Source: a virus
DNA: 57,719 nucleotides
IMG/VR virus record: IMGVR_UViG_3300029309_000042
Location: 1 to 57,719 of that record
Direction: 5' to 3' (one strand)
Shown here: in pieces, positions 46,201 to 56,032 of the stretch
Numbering within the stretch: position 1 is the first letter of the stretch
How the letters are laid out: the number at the start of each line of letters is the position of its first letter
Notes under the pieces: model-generated
Told to the model about the DNA's origin: nothing
What the model saw: the letters and a program-made list of their open reading frames with translations, nothing else
The model's database searches: none
Translations under genes and position numbers: made by a program

Positions 46201-48828
46201 TTAATTCCTCTTTAAAAATTTGTATTGTGTATAAGCATCATAAAAGTCATTTATATCTTTTGGACTAAATCTTTTCTTAGGTTCTTGTTTTGATAATAGC
46301 GTAGAAAATTCATCAGCATAGTTTGTTATAAAGTCATCTTTGTTTTTTGCCTTAAATATAATCTGTGCTCTTTGTTCTTGTATTGGTGTAATATTTATAC
46401 CAACATCTTGATTATTTTCATCAGCAAAGAAAAAACCACTTTCAGCTTGAGGTTTTGCACCTTGTAGTTTTTCAATCGTTTCTGGCGTTACAAGTGGATT
46501 GTCCTTACGATATTTATCTATTCTTGCAGTCATTTCAATATATCTATCTTCAGGATTTAAATTCTTTAGTTTAGGATCTTTCATTGCATCTTCAATTATT
46601 TTAAGCTCTGCTGTTGAACGGACTGAAGCTTGTTTGAATATTCCTTCCATGATTGCAATACCTTCAGGTGTAGTTGTTAACTGCAATCCAGCTTCTTTAA
46701 CTAAGTCAACTTCTGACTGGTTTAAGTTTCCTGGGAAGTTAGAAGCAAAAGTAACAGCAAATTGAGCACCTATTTTATTTAATGTTTCACCTACGGCTAT
46801 ATTACCACCAATAAAGGCTTCTAAGTTATCCTTACCTATTGCACTTTCAAACTTTGCTTTGAGAGTTGGTGAGGCATTAATAAACTTACCAATAGCTAAT
46901 CTTGCTGGAGCAAGTGTACCAGTTCTAAAACCTTGACTACCCTCTTCAAATATCTTTGCAAAACTTGCAAGTTTTTGATTACCCTCAGCAACCTCTCTAG
47001 TGTCAGTAATAAGTTTTTCAATAGACTTAGCAAATACTTTATCCATTGACTCTGTTGGGTTGTATGATGTTGTTAAAGTAGATTTTTTATTTATAAAATC
47101 ATCATAAGCTTCTTCTTTATAACCTAATACTAAACGGTTAGCATCGTTTTCACTTAACCCAGCTCTGAGGAATCTTGTCCTCATAGCTTCGCCCTTAGCA
47201 TTTACAACATTTTCAAACTCACTAGTATCAAATAAATCACGTGTTAGAATCTGTTGTTTAGTTTGTAAGTTTTTATATTCTTGACTATTTCTGTTTAATT
47301 CAGGATTTTTTAAAGCTGTTTGTGTTTCTAGTAATTGATCTATTTTTTGAAATACTTCTGGTTGTACACCTTCAGTTAGTTGTGTTTTTATGAGTTTACC
47401 ATCTGCACCTCTTTTATTAAAATCAACAGCCACAAAACCAGTATCCTTATTACCAAAAGTTTTAAAATCTGTTCCTTTAGTGCCTTGAAAAACTTGAGTA
47501 GTCTTTTTAGTTTTATTGACTAAAACAAGACCTACTCCTTGAACTTCTTTAATTTCTGTTTCATCTTTGCCTTTAACTCTTTCTGTTGCAGTATTGGTGA
47601 GTTTATTAATAGAATAAATTGATCCGTTTGGACCTTCTTTAATAACGGTATTTTCTGCACTTATCTGAGCATTGGTTTTACCACCAACTATTTGAAATTT
47701 TAAATTACCTTTACTGTCAACTTGGTTTTTATCAAATATGTATGTTGCACCTGATGCTTCATCTTTAAATTTATCAATATTTGGTGTTTGTTTAAGTACT
47801 TTTAAAGAGCTACCTCCTCCAGGATCTCTTGAAAGTCTAAATATAGAACCACCTTCTTGGATTATTTGTCCTGGACCTGCATCTACTACTTTTGTATCAC
47901 CAGTTCTTTTATTTGTTGCAATAATATCGCCAAAATCGTTCTTCATAAATTCGTATCCCGATTTAGCTAATTCTGTAAATATGGGTTTAGCTAAATCAGC
48001 TTTAGCTTTAGCACTTGCTTTTACTTCTTCTTTATATACATCTCCTGCTTTTTGTAATCTATCTGACTTTTCTTTAGCTTGAAGCATAGAGAGTTGTATT
48101 AGTGGATCTGCTATTTTAGTTGTTTCAGGACTTAGAGCCGCGTCTAATAATGTTGGGCTACGACCAATTATTTGTCCAAATTTTGCTAATGTAAGTCCTG
48201 GAAGTGTATCAGCATATTGTTGATAGGCACTAGGCTTGTCTGTGTATTGTTTTTGTAACTCAGCTAAAGGTGTTACTTTTGGAGCATACTTTTGTGATAA
48301 AGCTAACAATCCAACTGGAGTATTTGCTAAAGCGTTTAATCCAGCTATTTGTTGATTTACATTAGGTACAGTACCTACACTCAACATAGCTGTAGGTTCG
48401 TTTTGCATCATTCTAGCCATAGCTTCCATTTGGTTTGCTTCACCAATATTCGGTGCAACTGGTGATTCTTCACCTTCATCAGCATCTAAACTAGCTATAC
48501 CACCAGTAGATTCTATTACTGTCATTAAGGGTTGTACTATTGTTAAAACCGATTCCGGAGTTTGGTCAGCATCTGCTTTACCGACCAACTGCCCCAACTC
48601 AGTACGACGCTCCTCCACCGAGGCTTCATCACCTCTGATAGCGTCCATAATTTCTTTTGGATTTTCCGCATTATCAATATTTTGAAAAAGTGTTTCAATA
48701 CCAGACGCGATTCCACCGAGAGCCTCAGTTGATTCAACAGCCTCAGCTTCATCAAGTCCCGACGTGATACCACCCATAGGCTCATTTGCTGTAGGCGTTT
48801 TAAACATTTGTCTTTGTAAAACATTCAT
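46201..48828 (-). CDS. Large internal virion protein
   Basis: 875 residues. Acidic Ala/Gly-rich N-terminus (MQRQ..., GGITSGLDEAEAVESTEAL), helical middle, a central beta domain (FKDEASGATYIFDKNQVDSKGNLKFQIVGGKT) and helical C-terminal part. It lies between the 335-residue and 994-residue virion proteins. Probable ejection-apparatus component; no enzymatic motif recognised. Confidence 0.75.
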   Translation of the reverse strand: MNVLQRQMFKTPTANEPMGGITSGLDEAEAVESTEALGGIASGIETLFQNIDNAENPKEIMDAIRGDEASVEERRTELGQLVGKADADQTPESVLTIVQPLMTVIESTGGIASLDADEGEESPVAPNIGEANQMEAMARMMQNEPTAMLSVGTVPNVNQQIAGLNALANTPVGLLALSQKYAPKVTPLAELQKQYTDKPSAYQQYADTLPGLTLAKFGQIIGRSPTLLDAALSPETTKIADPLIQLSMLQAKEKSDRLQKAGDVYKEEVKASAKAKADLAKPIFTELAKSGYEFMKNDFGDIIATNKRTGDTKVVDAGPGQIIQEGGSIFRLSRDPGGGSSLKVLKQTPNIDKFKDEASGATYIFDKNQVDSKGNLKFQIVGGKTNAQISAENTVIKEGPNGSIYSINKLTNTATERVKGKDETEIKEVQGVGLVLVNKTKKTTQVFQGTKGTDFKTFGNKDTGFVAVDFNKRGADGKLIKTQLTEGVQPEVFQKIDQLLETQTALKNPELNRNSQEYKNLQTKQQILTRDLFDTSEFENVVNAKGEAMRTRFLRAGLSENDANRLVLGYKEEAYDDFINKKSTLTTSYNPTESMDKVFAKSIEKLITDTREVAEGNQKLASFAKIFEEGSQGFRTGTLAPARLAIGKFINASPTLKAKFESAIGKDNLEAFIGGNIAVGETLNKIGAQFAVTFASNFPGNLNQSEVDLVKEAGLQLTTTPEGIAIMEGIFKQASVRSTAELKIIEDAMKDPKLKNLNPEDRYIEMTARIDKYRKDNPLVTPETIEKLQGAKPQAESGFFFADENNQDVGINITPIQEQRAQIIFKAKNKDDFITNYADEFSTLLSKQEPKKRFSPKDINDFYDAYTQYKFLKRN

Positions 48829-49835
48829 TAAAAAATCCCCAGTTTACTTCCAGCACCGTATAAACCAAGACCAGTTATTCCAGCACCTAAAGCTTGTTGA
48901 AATATTGGTGTTTGTGGAGCTCCACCACCTGTCAAAGTTTGTATTTGTGTACTAGGCACACCTCTTAATATATCACTATAAAAACTAAGTCTTTGTTGTG
49001 GTTCTAAAAATTTAAATCTTTCTCCAGCTAATCTTGCTTGTTCATCAGCTTGTCTTTGTTGCTGTTCGATAGCTCCAACTGAAGTTAAAGCATTAATATC
49101 TTTCAACGCTTGGTTTTGTGCTAATTCACCTAATCCAGCTTGTTGCATTGCTTGACTTGCTTGTTGTCCGCCTATCCCTGCTTCTTGTCCTGCAAGTTGA
49201 CCTATTAATCCAGCTTGATTGGCTTGACGTCTTTGTTGATTTTCAAATGATGTCATTGCAGATTGTTGTGCTTGACCAAAGTTTCTAGCTAAATCTTCAA
49301 ATATTCTTCTACTAGCTACATCACCTAACTCACGTTGAGCTATACCTTCTAAAACCCCTTGACGTGAACCACCAAATGCTCCAGCACCTATTGCTCCTGC
49401 TGACCTTCCAGCTTGTTGTTCTGCAAATTGTTTATTTAATTGTGCTAACGCTGATTCAGTTACTGCTTTTTGATATGGGTTCATAAATTCTTGCACCATA
49501 GTTGGGTCAAATATACCAGTAGATAACCCTCCTGCAGTTTCTGCTCTACCTAATGTATCTAATGCACTAGTTAATGTTTCTCCTGCTGTATCTAATCCAG
49601 CTCCTGCATCAGTCAAATAATCTTTATAACCACCTATACCTTGAGTACCAACATCTGTTAAAGCATCTACGGCTTGTTGTTGTAAGCCACTCAAACCTAA
49701 TTCACTAGGTATTAAACTAGCTAATTGTTCCTCTGTGGGAGCTGTTCCAGCTAAAGCTTTAGCTTGTTCCATCAAGCCAAGTTTATAGGCTTCTATTTCA
49801 GGGGCTTCTCTTTGTATTACGGTTTGTTCTGCCAT
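48828..49835 (-). CDS. Ala/Gln-rich virion protein (internal core)
   Basis: 335 residues, strongly Ala/Gln/Gly-rich (AEQQAGRSAGAIGAGAFGGSRQGV; QAGLIGQLAGQEAGIGGQQASQAMQQAGLG). Helical throughout except a Gly-rich end. Such proteins form the inner core or the conduit of podoviruses. It follows the 422-residue protein without a gap. Confidence 0.7.
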   Translation of the reverse strand: MAEQTVIQREAPEIEAYKLGLMEQAKALAGTAPTEEQLASLIPSELGLSGLQQQAVDALTDVGTQGIGGYKDYLTDAGAGLDTAGETLTSALDTLGRAETAGGLSTGIFDPTMVQEFMNPYQKAVTESALAQLNKQFAEQQAGRSAGAIGAGAFGGSRQGVLEGIAQRELGDVASRRIFEDLARNFGQAQQSAMTSFENQQRRQANQAGLIGQLAGQEAGIGGQQASQAMQQAGLGELAQNQALKDINALTSVGAIEQQQRQADEQARLAGERFKFLEPQQRLSFYSDILRGVPSTQIQTLTGGGAPQTPIFQQALGAGITGLGLYGAGSKLGIF

Positions 49836-51103
49836 TATGCTACCTTCTCAAACTTTTTCATCATTTGGTACATACGCTTTGCACCTTGTTTTCTATCACC
49901 ACCTCCAGCACCTTTTACTGCTCTTGCATTCATAACAAATTCACCATCACTTAACATTGCTGGAATAGAATCAGAGGTTGCTGTTCCAGGACCAACTATT
50001 TCTCCACCTTCTGCTCTATTTTGATAGTAAGGATTATCTCCATAAAAGTTTGTAAACGTAAACCTATCAGGATCCATGTTTAATAAATCTAGACCAGTTG
50101 GCATTCCTGGACCCATTTCTTCTTCTTTTACGGTAAATATTGGTAGACCTGCTTTATCTAATCCGTATAAACCTAATGCAGTTAAACCACCTATTGGAGC
50201 AAACTTTTGGAAAGCACTAGGGGCTAAACTTTCTTTAACTGCTTTGAGGTCTGGCTTAAACTCCCCTGGAGTAAATTTCAATCCAGCTTTTTCAAATATA
50301 TCTTTTCTTAATTTTTCTGATTCTGCAAATGTTTTTGCTTCTTTTGTAAGAGCTTCACCAATCTCTTTTGATGTTGGTTGTATGCTTTCACGGCTTGGTG
50401 ATATGTATTTGTCATAAAAACTACTTACTGAGTCAACTGCATCTCCAGCACCTTTTTTAATTGTTGATAATATGCCAGTGTCTTGTTTTATACCAGTTGG
50501 GAAACCTTTTTCAATAAGCCCTCCTTTGACTGTTGGTTGTGGAGCACTTACTAATCCTGAATCTATAGCACTACCAGTAAACCCACCTTGACCAAATGCC
50601 ATATTACCTAATCCAGCTAGACCACCTGATATTATAGCATTACGCAAAGCATCTTGTGGTTTTTGACCACCAACTAAACCTCCAGCTAATGTGCCTATAC
50701 CAGTTGATAAAAACAAAGGCATAGTAGGTAATAAAAACGGAGCGGCGATTGGAAGCACAACAGGTGCAACCTTTTTGACTATTTTTTTCAAACCCTTAAA
50801 TAGTTTTTTTATAAAAAACTCGGGCTGACCAGTATCAGGGTTTATAGAATTTAACTCATTACCAACAATATAACGGTATGGATCTAAGTCCAAATCACGC
50901 ATTTGTTGAAATAACATATCCTTGAGTCTTGGATTATTATCCAATACTTCCATAGGTATAACAGTTTCGCCCTCTTTAGCGTGAACTACATAGGTATCAC
51001 CATTACGACCAAAGTCAGCTAACATTTTAGAAGCATTTTCTAAAGTAGCTAAACCTATTGGATTGGCATTTGTTACATCATATGAAAGACTTGCAATACT
51101 CAT
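49835..51103 (-). CDS. Tail/injection protein with SDSIPAMLSDGEFVMNA motif
   Basis: 422 residues. Basic and hydrophobic centre (FKGLKKIVKKVAPVVLPIAAPFLLPTMPLFL; TLAGGLVGG). Near the C-terminus is TSDSIPAMLSDGEFVMNARAV, a motif I recognise from tail proteins of many marine phages, followed by a basic amphipathic helix (RMYQMMKKFEKVA). It probably participates in DNA transfer. Confidence 0.75.
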   Translation of the reverse strand: MSIASLSYDVTNANPIGLATLENASKMLADFGRNGDTYVVHAKEGETVIPMEVLDNNPRLKDMLFQQMRDLDLDPYRYIVGNELNSINPDTGQPEFFIKKLFKGLKKIVKKVAPVVLPIAAPFLLPTMPLFLSTGIGTLAGGLVGGQKPQDALRNAIISGGLAGLGNMAFGQGGFTGSAIDSGLVSAPQPTVKGGLIEKGFPTGIKQDTGILSTIKKGAGDAVDSVSSFYDKYISPSRESIQPTSKEIGEALTKEAKTFAESEKLRKDIFEKAGLKFTPGEFKPDLKAVKESLAPSAFQKFAPIGGLTALGLYGLDKAGLPIFTVKEEEMGPGMPTGLDLLNMDPDRFTFTNFYGDNPYYQNRAEGGEIVGPGTATSDSIPAMLSDGEFVMNARAVKGAGGGDRKQGAKRMYQMMKKFEKVA

Positions 51104-51150
51104 ATCACCATCTTAACAGATAAAAAACTTTTATACAAGTGTGCAGTCAG

Positions 51151-51447
51151 TTATGAAACTGAAACTGTTACAGAACCTAATGACATAGTTAAACTATTAC
51201 CATCAACTCCTGCGATATTCAACAAAGATACTTTAACATCATTTCCAACTCTGTACAAGGTTCCTTGTTCTAAACCAACATCACTCGTAGGTAATGCTGT
51301 AAAAACTAATTTTGTGTTTCTACCCTCTCCTGGATTTGTTTGTTGTTGAATAAATAAATCAAGAGAGGTGATTAAATCATTCATATAATCGAGAGTTAGC
51401 TCACCGTTTGGTTGTGGTAATCTAGGTGGTACTAAATTTCTTGACAT
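51151..51447 (-). CDS. Small tail protein with VTVSVS C-terminus
   Basis: 98 residues: a helical N-terminus (LTLDYMNDLITSLDLFIQQQ), beta strands, and the ending SLGSVTVSVS, the same tag as in the neck protein at 4033-4350. It lies directly after the stabilisation protein gene. It may fill a tail-hub position and bind via its last strand. Confidence 0.65.
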   Translation of the reverse strand: MSRNLVPPRLPQPNGELTLDYMNDLITSLDLFIQQQTNPGEGRNTKLVFTALPTSDVGLEQGTLYRVGNDVKVSLLNIAGVDGNSLTMSLGSVTVSVS

Positions 51448-53312
51448 TATTTACGTCCATCTGGTCTAATATCCACTCTTGGTGTGCCTAATTTCCAAGC
51501 TACACCTTGCTCTGTAGACTCTAATTTCATATTAAAAGATCGACCTCTTATTCTAAGATTTAAGGTGTCTGTAAATTGTTCCACTGGTGAGGTTGCTGTT
51601 CTTGCTGTAGAACCACTAGAGGTATTGTCGTAAGTACTTCCTGGACCATTCCTAGCTTGTAGCGTAAAGTTTGCAGTAGGATTACCAGTAGAAGAAGTAG
51701 AGCCATCAAATGTTATATCTGGGATTAATTGTTTTATAAAAGTAAAATTATAACCATCACCAATATCAATCTGACTTGATTCTATTGATGCAGTCATAGC
51801 TGAACCATCATCATCGTTACCACTTTCATGATTAAATAAAACTTGTGATCCAGCTCCTATTGGAAATCTTCGTATGCCTCTATCATGCCACGCTGTTCTA
51901 GCAAGTGTTCCATAGTACCATGTTTGATTTGCATAATTATATATTACATATTTGTTATTTTCTTCACTATTTGCTGAAGGATAAAACCACCAAATTTCAC
52001 TCCATTGTGAGTTTACTCCTGCAACGACCTTTTCACCTTGAGAAAAATTAAAATCTAAAAAAACTTTATCTTTTACAGTACAAGCTATTTGTTGTGCTCT
52101 ACCAGTATAAATATAAAAATTATCTTTACCCATCCAAAAAACTATGTCATCTACAGCCACAGCAGATTTAGGACTCATGATTGATATATTTTTAGAAAGT
52201 TCTTGTAAACCAAAAGTAAATGGTGGACCTATAAATCGCATACTAAATAAACTTCTATCTGTAAAAACCAGTATTTGTTGTTTAGTTTCTACGGCTTGTA
52301 TAAAAGTAGAACCACTACTAAGTCTTAAATCACCTGCTGTGTTTGTGGTATCAGGTGTAAAATTTGTTAGTGATTCTTGTGATCCAAACCTTATAAGTAG
52401 AGGGTCTTGTGTGGTAGTGCCAATAGTATTTGCACCAAATACTACGATATGTCTATCAATATCAGACACTAAAACTTGTTTTGCTATTGTAGGTACATCA
52501 CTAGCACCACTTAAACTAGAAAGTAAAACTGCTCTTGAGCCAGTGCCATTTGATTCATCCCAGTAAAAAATAGCACCATCTCTTGGGTTAATTAATAAAT
52601 CCTCACCAAAATTATCATGCGTCCATAATCTTATTTCAGCAGTTGTTCCACTACTCGCCGGATCACCCCAACCAAATGTAGACAGATCAGCATTTACACC
52701 ACCATAACCTCCAGCACCCCAACCATTACCACCTACTGTTGTATCTAATCCAACATTTATTTGATACACACCGTCAACACCAGAACCACCATTACCAGTG
52801 TCAGAAGAATTAGCTGTCGCACTTACCGTAATTTTATAAGAATTAGCATTTACAATAGAAGTTATTTGATGTTCGGCATTAAGTATTGTTGCTGTAATAT
52901 TACCACCCAAACTGACAGCACCAGATATTGTAACAAAATCATTTGCTATTGCACCATGACTAGAATCTGTAACTGTTAATTCTGCTGAACCATCAGAAGC
53001 TGAAAAAGTAATACTATTAGTTGATGTTTTTCTTATAGGAGTTACATCATTAAAAACACCACCCTCTTCAATATAATATTTAAGATGTGTTCCTATACCC
53101 ATATAATTAGAGCCATCAAGAGCTAACCAATTATGTAATGCTCTAGCTGTACCTAAATAAGTATTGTCAGAATATTTTACCCAACCACCGATTTTTTCTG
53201 GAAACTGAGTATAAAACCTGACTTTTTCACAATCAAAAAACCCACCCTCATTAGAGTAAGATGTTATTTCTCTGTTGATTCCTGGTCTAAATTTCAAACT
53301 AGTTAAAGGCAT
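51447..53312 (-). CDS. Tail-hub / DNA stabilisation protein (P22 gp10-like)
   Basis: 621 residues from ATG 53312 (AGGAG upstream; an ATG 15 bp earlier lies before the site). Opening MPLTSLKFRPGINREITSYSN and FDCEKVRFYTQFPEKIGGW are typical of the podoviral stabilisation/tail-hub family. The rest is beta-rich, propeller-like (repeated TW/GW segments). Seals the head and links to fibres. The C-terminus ends PRVDIRPDGRK. Confidence 0.8.
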   Translation of the reverse strand: MPLTSLKFRPGINREITSYSNEGGFFDCEKVRFYTQFPEKIGGWVKYSDNTYLGTARALHNWLALDGSNYMGIGTHLKYYIEEGGVFNDVTPIRKTSTNSITFSASDGSAELTVTDSSHGAIANDFVTISGAVSLGGNITATILNAEHQITSIVNANSYKITVSATANSSDTGNGGSGVDGVYQINVGLDTTVGGNGWGAGGYGGVNADLSTFGWGDPASSGTTAEIRLWTHDNFGEDLLINPRDGAIFYWDESNGTGSRAVLLSSLSGASDVPTIAKQVLVSDIDRHIVVFGANTIGTTTQDPLLIRFGSQESLTNFTPDTTNTAGDLRLSSGSTFIQAVETKQQILVFTDRSLFSMRFIGPPFTFGLQELSKNISIMSPKSAVAVDDIVFWMGKDNFYIYTGRAQQIACTVKDKVFLDFNFSQGEKVVAGVNSQWSEIWWFYPSANSEENNKYVIYNYANQTWYYGTLARTAWHDRGIRRFPIGAGSQVLFNHESGNDDDGSAMTASIESSQIDIGDGYNFTFIKQLIPDITFDGSTSSTGNPTANFTLQARNGPGSTYDNTSSGSTARTATSPVEQFTDTLNLRIRGRSFNMKLESTEQGVAWKLGTPRVDIRPDGRK

Positions 53313-53353
53313 AATCTTACTCCTCAAACATAATATACTAAATTATTAGTATA

Positions 53354-53947
53354 TCATAAATTATTTTTTTGAAAGTTATAAGCTAAACTTATCCTTACAG
53401 CATCGTCTACTTGTTTTTCAACACTATGTTCAAGATAACTTCTAAAAACTAATAACAATCCAGGTCTAGGTTCATAATAGACTCTTTGATAATTGTCAGG
53501 GTTATATTCATCATACTCTGGAGATATCATATCTACTAAAGGGCTTTTAAAATAAATTTTAGCAGATGTTGTATTAGTCTTTAAAAAATAAACAGCACTA
53601 ATCAAACTACCCCCATGATGATGATATTCTTGATAATCTCCTTTTTTATATACGTTAAACCAAGCGTCATAACAATGTGTGTTTAAACATGACTGTTTAA
53701 TTCTACACTCGTTTAAATATTCTTTAATACTTTCTAAAACAAAATCATTAATGGGTTTAAATTTATTATCAGTCCAAATATTATAAGTACCTATTGTGTT
53801 ATAAGTTGTTTTAGCCAACCAGTTTTCTCCACCTTTTTTTGTTGCATTTTCTAATTCGTAACATCTATTAACAACCTTTTTTTCAATCAAATCATGGTGT
53901 GGGTTATCATAAAAACCTATAAGCGTTGGAAAAAATCTATCTATCAT
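53354..53947 (-). CDS. 2OG-Fe(II) oxygenase 1 (TIGR02466-like)
   Basis: 197 residues. Iron/2-oxoglutarate site: YQEYHHHGGSLISAVYFL (His about 109-111), EHS (His174) and VRISLAYNF (Arg185). FFPTLIGFYDNP near the start is typical for TIGR02466-like proteins. Substrate unknown. First of three oxygenases next to tail genes; virion protein hydroxylation is one hypothesis. Confidence 0.85.
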   Translation of the reverse strand: MIDRFFPTLIGFYDNPHHDLIEKKVVNRCYELENATKKGGENWLAKTTYNTIGTYNIWTDNKFKPINDFVLESIKEYLNECRIKQSCLNTHCYDAWFNVYKKGDYQEYHHHGGSLISAVYFLKTNTTSAKIYFKSPLVDMISPEYDEYNPDNYQRVYYEPRPGLLLVFRSYLEHSVEKQVDDAVRISLAYNFQKNNL

Positions 53948-54286
53948 TTATAATAATTCATCTTGTGATACTCCGTTTTTTACAAATAATTTATTTTCTA
54001 TTTCTTCTTTGTAAACAACACAATCTGACAAAACACAATAAAGGCTTGAGTTTGTTAAATTATAGAACTGAGTATCTTTTTCTATGTTAAAAGAACCTTC
54101 TTTAAGTCCATGTGGCTTTTTAATAATTAAATAAATTTTACCCCCAGATAAGGTTATATCTTGGTTTTTGTCCAGTTTTATAAAAGTATTTTTATCATAA
54201 AACATTTCAAGCCCTTCATAATTAGAGGGTTTATATGGTCTACTAACTATAAATTTATATTTTTCAAAAATTAATTCTTTTGACAA
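53948..54286 (-). CDS. Hypothetical beta-rich (cupin-like?) protein
   Basis: 112 residues, almost all beta strands (FYDKNTFIKLDKNQDITLSGGKIYLIIKKPHGLKEGSFNIE). The small sandwich could be cupin-like but no metal ligands are evident. It sits between two oxygenase genes and overlaps the second by 16 bp. A partner or carrier of the substrate is possible. Confidence 0.55.
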   Translation of the reverse strand: MSKELIFEKYKFIVSRPYKPSNYEGLEMFYDKNTFIKLDKNQDITLSGGKIYLIIKKPHGLKEGSFNIEKDTQFYNLTNSSLYCVLSDCVVYKEEIENKLFVKNGVSQDELL

Positions 54287-54891
54287 AAACTTGGCAAACC
54301 CAAAAAAGGTCTTCTATCAAATATGTTTTCATCTGCAAAATCCCCCTTTTTATCATTGTAATGTAGAAAAACCTGACAACAGTTATTTCCTTCAAATTGT
54401 TCTCTCCAATGTTCTAAATCACAACCTCGATAAACTAACATATCGCCACTTTTTAAATTAACTTTAATGCCATCGTTACCCTCTCCTTTTGTCGGGTCAA
54501 GAAAAATATCCCATTCATCGCCACCTAAATTCAAAGTACAAGATATTTCACAACTTGGTCTATCTTTGTGTCTTGGTAAAATATCGCCATATCTATATAA
54601 TCTAACGTAGCTGTATGTTGGAACTAAATCTAAATTAGTTTCTTTCAACATGACTGGTAACACTCTTTCTAATAATGTTTCCATAGCAATATCACCATAA
54701 CAACAATAAGTGTTGGGTATTTGACTTTGGTTGTATTCTCCAAATGTAGTGTCATGTTGTGAAATTAAATTATTTTGAAATAAGTATTGTGTAGTTCTGT
54801 CTTTGTTTAAAATATAACTATAACAAAAACTAGCTAATTCTTTCGATATTGCACTTCTAACAACTTTGTATTTATTTTTAGCAAAACTCAT
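54271..54891 (-). CDS. 2OG-Fe(II) oxygenase 2 (prolyl-4-hydroxylase-like)
   Basis: 206 residues from ATG 54891 (ATGA overlap with the upstream gene; a longer start at 54915 is possible). H108-x-D110 in RYGDILPRHKDRPSCEIS and H161 in CDLEHWRE form the iron triad. NLGGDEWDIFLDP and KSGDMLVYRG complete the jelly-roll. The distal Arg/Lys for 2OG binding is less clear. Substrate unknown. Confidence 0.82.
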   Translation of the reverse strand: MSFAKNKYKVVRSAISKELASFCYSYILNKDRTTQYLFQNNLISQHDTTFGEYNQSQIPNTYCCYGDIAMETLLERVLPVMLKETNLDLVPTYSYVRLYRYGDILPRHKDRPSCEISCTLNLGGDEWDIFLDPTKGEGNDGIKVNLKSGDMLVYRGCDLEHWREQFEGNNCCQVFLHYNDKKGDFADENIFDRRPFLGLPSFCQKN

Positions 54892-55487
54892 GTATGTGGA
54901 CTCCCTAAATGCCAACTGACTAGACTATATCTTGTACCTTTTGTAACTGGAGTTACCCTATGCCACACAAAAGATGGAAAAACGACAACAGACCCTTTTT
55001 GTTTCAAAGTTTTTATGTTATTTATAGTATTCTTTTTAGGCGATAAATTATTTACTTCAAAGTCTCCCCCCTCGTATTCTGTTCCATCAACTAAAGCTAT
55101 AGACATAGATAGTTTTCTAACTAATCCAAATTCATTTGGTATTGTTGCAGAATCAGTATGCCAATCATAATGTTGCTTTTCATCACCAGAATATTTTGTA
55201 AATTGACAAGACTCACTTGAAGTCCATTGAAAATTCCATCCAGCATTTGCATTAGCTGTGTTCAACCAATAATGTATCTCACGATATATCCAAGGATGAT
55301 TTAGCCAAACAACTTGAGAGTTTCTTTTCTTTTTTAATTCTTCTACATCTTTATCACTTGATAAATTATCAACATTAGACACTGTTGCAAGTTTTTCTTT
55401 TTGAGATTTACCATGTGCTAAAATATAATCACATATTCTATGAGGAACAGCGTTTTCAAATACCCAGAAATAATTATTTAATTGCAT
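54888..55487 (-). CDS. 2OG-Fe(II) oxygenase 3 (PKHD/PiuC-like)
   Basis: 199 residues. H110-x-D112 (DWHTDSA), H176 (FVWHRVTPV) and R186 (TRYSLVSWHLG) are all at expected places. GTEYEGGDFEVNNLSP is a typical jelly-roll loop. Prolyl-hydroxylase-like PKHD proteins of this length occur in many phages. It is coupled to the next oxygenase by ATGA. Confidence 0.88.
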   Translation of the reverse strand: MQLNNYFWVFENAVPHRICDYILAHGKSQKEKLATVSNVDNLSSDKDVEELKKKRNSQVVWLNHPWIYREIHYWLNTANANAGWNFQWTSSESCQFTKYSGDEKQHYDWHTDSATIPNEFGLVRKLSMSIALVDGTEYEGGDFEVNNLSPKKNTINNIKTLKQKGSVVVFPSFVWHRVTPVTKGTRYSLVSWHLGSPHT

Positions 55488-55512
55488 TTTGTTATCTTAA
55501 TTAATTTTATTT

Positions 55513-56025
55513 TTAAGTGCTTACCCATTGTGAATTATCTGGATTCCATATATGAACTGTATAGGGTTCTTCTCTTTCATAACCAAGCCACCTTAAATTA
55601 TCCTCATCCCAATCAAGTTCATAATTAAATTCAACACCTTCACTATTTGTATATTTTTTATTGCTAGGTATGGCTACTGGTGGATCCCATAAACAAGTTG
55701 TTTCATTTAAAGTCCAAGATTCGTAATTTTTTGGGTCTATAAAAGCATCTCTAATAGGATCATATGTCCCACCGATTGTAGCATAGTTTTTTCTAAAGGC
55801 TTTTTCTTGAGTATCTGATAATGTTTGTCTATCAATATAGTGTTTACCACCACGAGTATTATATGATGTGCGTTTGTAAGTATTTGTTACACCATGAACA
55901 TTTTGTAAAAAAGCTTGTCCTATTGCATCGCTTTCATTACCATTTGAATCTTGACAATCTTTATCAGCAACGACTTCTACATTTAAAACTACATTGTTAT
56001 TATCTAATTTAGCAAAATGTGCCAT
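55513..56025 (-). CDS. Virion-associated protein (cyanophage-type)
   Basis: 170 residues from ATG 56025 (MAHFAKLDNNNVVLNVEVV); an ATG 6 bp upstream is possible. RTSYNTRGGKHYI, FRKNYATIGGTYDPIRDAF and PVAIPSNKKYTNSEGVEFNYELDWDED are strongly conserved in marine phages, where the protein is found among structural genes. Trp-rich end. Likely a virion component. Confidence 0.75.
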   Translation of the reverse strand: MAHFAKLDNNNVVLNVEVVADKDCQDSNGNESDAIGQAFLQNVHGVTNTYKRTSYNTRGGKHYIDRQTLSDTQEKAFRKNYATIGGTYDPIRDAFIDPKNYESWTLNETTCLWDPPVAIPSNKKYTNSEGVEFNYELDWDEDNLRWLGYEREEPYTVHIWNPDNSQWVST

Positions 56026-56032
56026 ATACAAC

